Below are positions 5,575-6,947 of a stretch of 6,947 bases of DNA, one piece after another. The stretch is taken from positions 1-6,947 of the forward strand of contig JAGQIB010000334.1 of the NCBI GenBank assembly GCA_020431545.1, written 5' to 3'. A program made the translations under genes and the position numbers. Each line of letters starts with the position of its first letter. The first letter of the stretch is position 1. Below the pieces are notes generated by a model. That model searched no databases, was not told the DNA's origin, and saw nothing but the letters and a program-made list of their open reading frames with translations. The DNA comes from Gemmatimonadota bacterium. Lineage in GTDB: Bacteria > ARS69.

Positions 5575-6947
5575 GGCCGGTCGCCCGCTCCGGGAGAGAC
5601 CGCGGGGGGAGCCGGAGCCGGGCCCGCCGGCGAGCCCGAGGCCTTCGCGTCGCGGGAAGGCGCCATGACGATCGTCCCGTCGGTCCGCAGCGCCACGCTC
5701 ATCGTGCGGGCCGGCGGATGGCCCGGCGGCGGCGGCTCGCCCTCCCGCCAGTACGGGCGTCCCTCCCAGTAGAGCCGGACCATGGAGGCGAAGCCGTTCC
5801 GGAACACCCAGGCCGATCGCCAGGAGTCGGGAATCCCCCGAAATACGAGCGCGTCGTCGGGATCCAGGCCTTGGAAGAAGCTCCAGCGGGACACGATGCC
5901 CTTCGTCCAGCGCGAGGCCAGGACCCAGTCGGCCTGCCGATCCACCGCCCCGGCCACGAGCCCGAGCAGCCCGGCCAGGACGATGCCGCGCGCGGCGAGG
6001 ATCCCCCCCGGGATCCGGTCCTTGCGCCGGAGCAGCGCCTGGGCCAGAAGCCCCAGCACGAGACAGGCCCCGAGGGATGACACGTACTGGAATCGCTCGC
6101 CGCTGCCCGGCAACGCGAGAAACGGAATCGACGCGGCCAGGATCCAGAGGAACCCGCCGCGGACGTCGCGTCCGCCCCGGAGCCACGCCGCGACGAGCGC
6201 GACCGCCCCGAGCAGGAGCGGCAGAAACAGGTGGGGGCGTCGCACGAGTTCCGCGAGGAACGCCCCGAGCCCCGGCGCCCCGGACCACAGGGACTGGATC
6301 TCCCACATGCGCACGGGGACGAATCCACCGAGCAGGAAGAACGCGACGTTCTTGAGCAGGTGTCCGCCGATCGCCATCCGGTACGGCGACGCGTCGCCGC
6401 CGCGGTCGATCCCGAGCACGATCGCGAAGTACGCCGCGAGCAGGATCGCGTACGGCACCGACTCCGCGAACGTCGGCCGGCGCAGGGACGACTGACCGTC
6501 GGCGCGCACGGGAGGCCACCACCACGTGGTGAGCACGAGCAACGGCACGAACACGACCGCCGTCTCCTTGGACATCAGCGCTCCCGCGAACGCGAGCACG
6601 GAGAGGATCGCGTCGCGCGCCCGACCGGATCGGCGCGCGCGGCGGAACCACAGCAAAGCGAGGAACAGGAACAGCCCCACGTAGAGCGAGGTCACCCCCG
6701 ACGCCCACACCACCGGTTCCACGTGGATGAAGTGCAGGGCGAACGCGAGCCCCGCGTAGCGGGCCGCCCGGCGATTCGCGCGCCCGAGGAGATCCGCGGC
6801 GAGGAGAAACGCCGCGACGGAAGCGCACGCGTGCAACAGCACCGCGACGACGTTCCAGACCGTCGTGTGCCCGCCGGCCCATCCTCCCAGCAGTCCGAAG
6901 TGCAGCCTCGGGATCGGTCGGTAGAAGTCCACGTTCGTGGTGCTGAA
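5571..6947 (-). CDS. Polytopic membrane protein, probable GT-C type glycosyltransferase (N-terminus beyond the right edge)
   Basis: In-window part 458 aa, open to the edge. Counting from the first complete codon, YRPIPRLHF (9-17), WNVVAVLLHA (31-40) and ALHFIHVEPVVWASG (70-84) resemble the YRP...NxxLH...HPxHVExVaWxSGR pattern of membrane glycosyltransferases of the TMTC/PMT-like group, which use polyprenyl-phosphate sugars. SKET at 126-129 matches the conserved S-K-E/P that follows. About eight hydrophobic segments come next, to about residue 350. An extracytoplasmic tail follows with DDALVFRGIPDS and AWVFRNG, then a Pro/Ala/Gly-rich end. The first membrane segment and the acidic catalytic loop expected before YRP are outside the window, so activity cannot be judged. 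The GTG at 6932 could serve as a start, but the frame is open upstream and homology should begin earlier, so I treat the gene as truncated by the window. No TPR repeats are seen. Substrate unknown. Confidence 0.78.
   Translation of the reverse strand, partial: FSTTNVDFYRPIPRLHFGLLGGWAGGHTTVWNVVAVLLHACASVAAFLLAADLLGRANRRAARYAGLAFALHFIHVEPVVWASGVTSLYVGLFLFLALLWFRRARRSGRARDAILSVLAFAGALMSKETAVVFVPLLVLTTWWWPPVRADGQSSLRRPTFAESVPYAILLAAYFAIVLGIDRGGDASPYRMAIGGHLLKNVAFFLLGGFVPVRMWEIQSLWSGAPGLGAFLAELVRRPHLFLPLLLGAVALVAAWLRGGRDVRGGFLWILAASIPFLALPGSGERFQYVSSLGACLVLGLLAQALLRRKDRIPGGILAARGIVLAGLLGLVAGAVDRQADWVLASRWTKGIVSRWSFFQGLDPDDALVFRGIPDSWRSAWVFRNGFASMVRLYWEGRPYWREGEPPPPGHPPARTMSVALRTDGTIVMAPSRDAKASGSPAGPAPAPPAVSPGAGDRP

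Noticed and set aside
4520..5668. Long open frame on the plus strand opposite the lipoprotein gene
   Set aside because: Low-complexity Arg/Glu/Val/Ala translation with no signal peptide or domain. The minus strand has promoter, ribosome site, lipobox and terminator in order.
5386..6882. Minus-strand open frame in another register across the membrane protein
   Set aside because: Arg/Gly/Pro-rich translation without membrane segments. The overlapping frame 5571-6947 has coherent hydrophobic segments and family motifs.

Overview
The window is a GC-rich bacterial chromosome segment, roughly two thirds G+C or more by eye. Every supportable gene lies on the minus strand, so it reads from right (6947) to left (1). 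Its left half is the start of a division and cell wall (dcw) cluster: mraZ, rsmH, ftsL, ftsI and the first 191 codons of murE. Its right half holds the end of a polytopic membrane protein, probably a GT-C type glycosyltransferase, and a lipoprotein with a fibronectin-III-like domain. The Gram-negative-like lipoprotein, the high GC and the general look of these two genes suggest an uncultured high-GC lineage such as Eisenbacteria or Krumholzibacteriota-like phyla. That placement is inference and is weak.

Right part (6947-4554). The membrane protein enters from beyond the right edge and stops at 5571. Its TGA lies inside the -35 hexamer of a near-consensus sigma70-type promoter (TTGACA, 17 bp spacer, TATAGT) that drives the lipoprotein gene. 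The leader is about 140 nt, carries a strong hairpin, and ends in AGGAGG just before a TTG start. That start places the lipobox LSGC at residues 21-24.

Middle (4553-4019), without a CDS. The lipoprotein stop codon sits on the edge of a 169-bp imperfect palindrome (4385-4553). A rho-independent terminator follows (4312-4342, minus strand), then a GC-rich stretch with a 10-bp inverted repeat. Next come four TGGG-type direct repeats (4109-4146) that look like the MraZ operator of the dcw promoter, and finally the mraZ leader.

Left part (4018-1). mraZ is followed by a 77-nt gap with a small hairpin. After that rsmH/ftsL and ftsL/ftsI overlap as ATGA, and ftsI/murE overlap as GTGA, so one translationally coupled operon is expected. 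The products fit together: MraZ regulates the operon, RsmH methylates 16S rRNA, FtsL and FtsI are divisome parts that make septal peptidoglycan, and MurE makes its cytoplasmic precursor.

The points most worth a second look are the 169-bp palindrome joined to the lipoprotein stop codon, and an FtsI that appears to lack most of the head subdomain of its N-terminal pedestal. I see no defence system, CRISPR array, tRNA, rRNA or recognisable insertion sequence.
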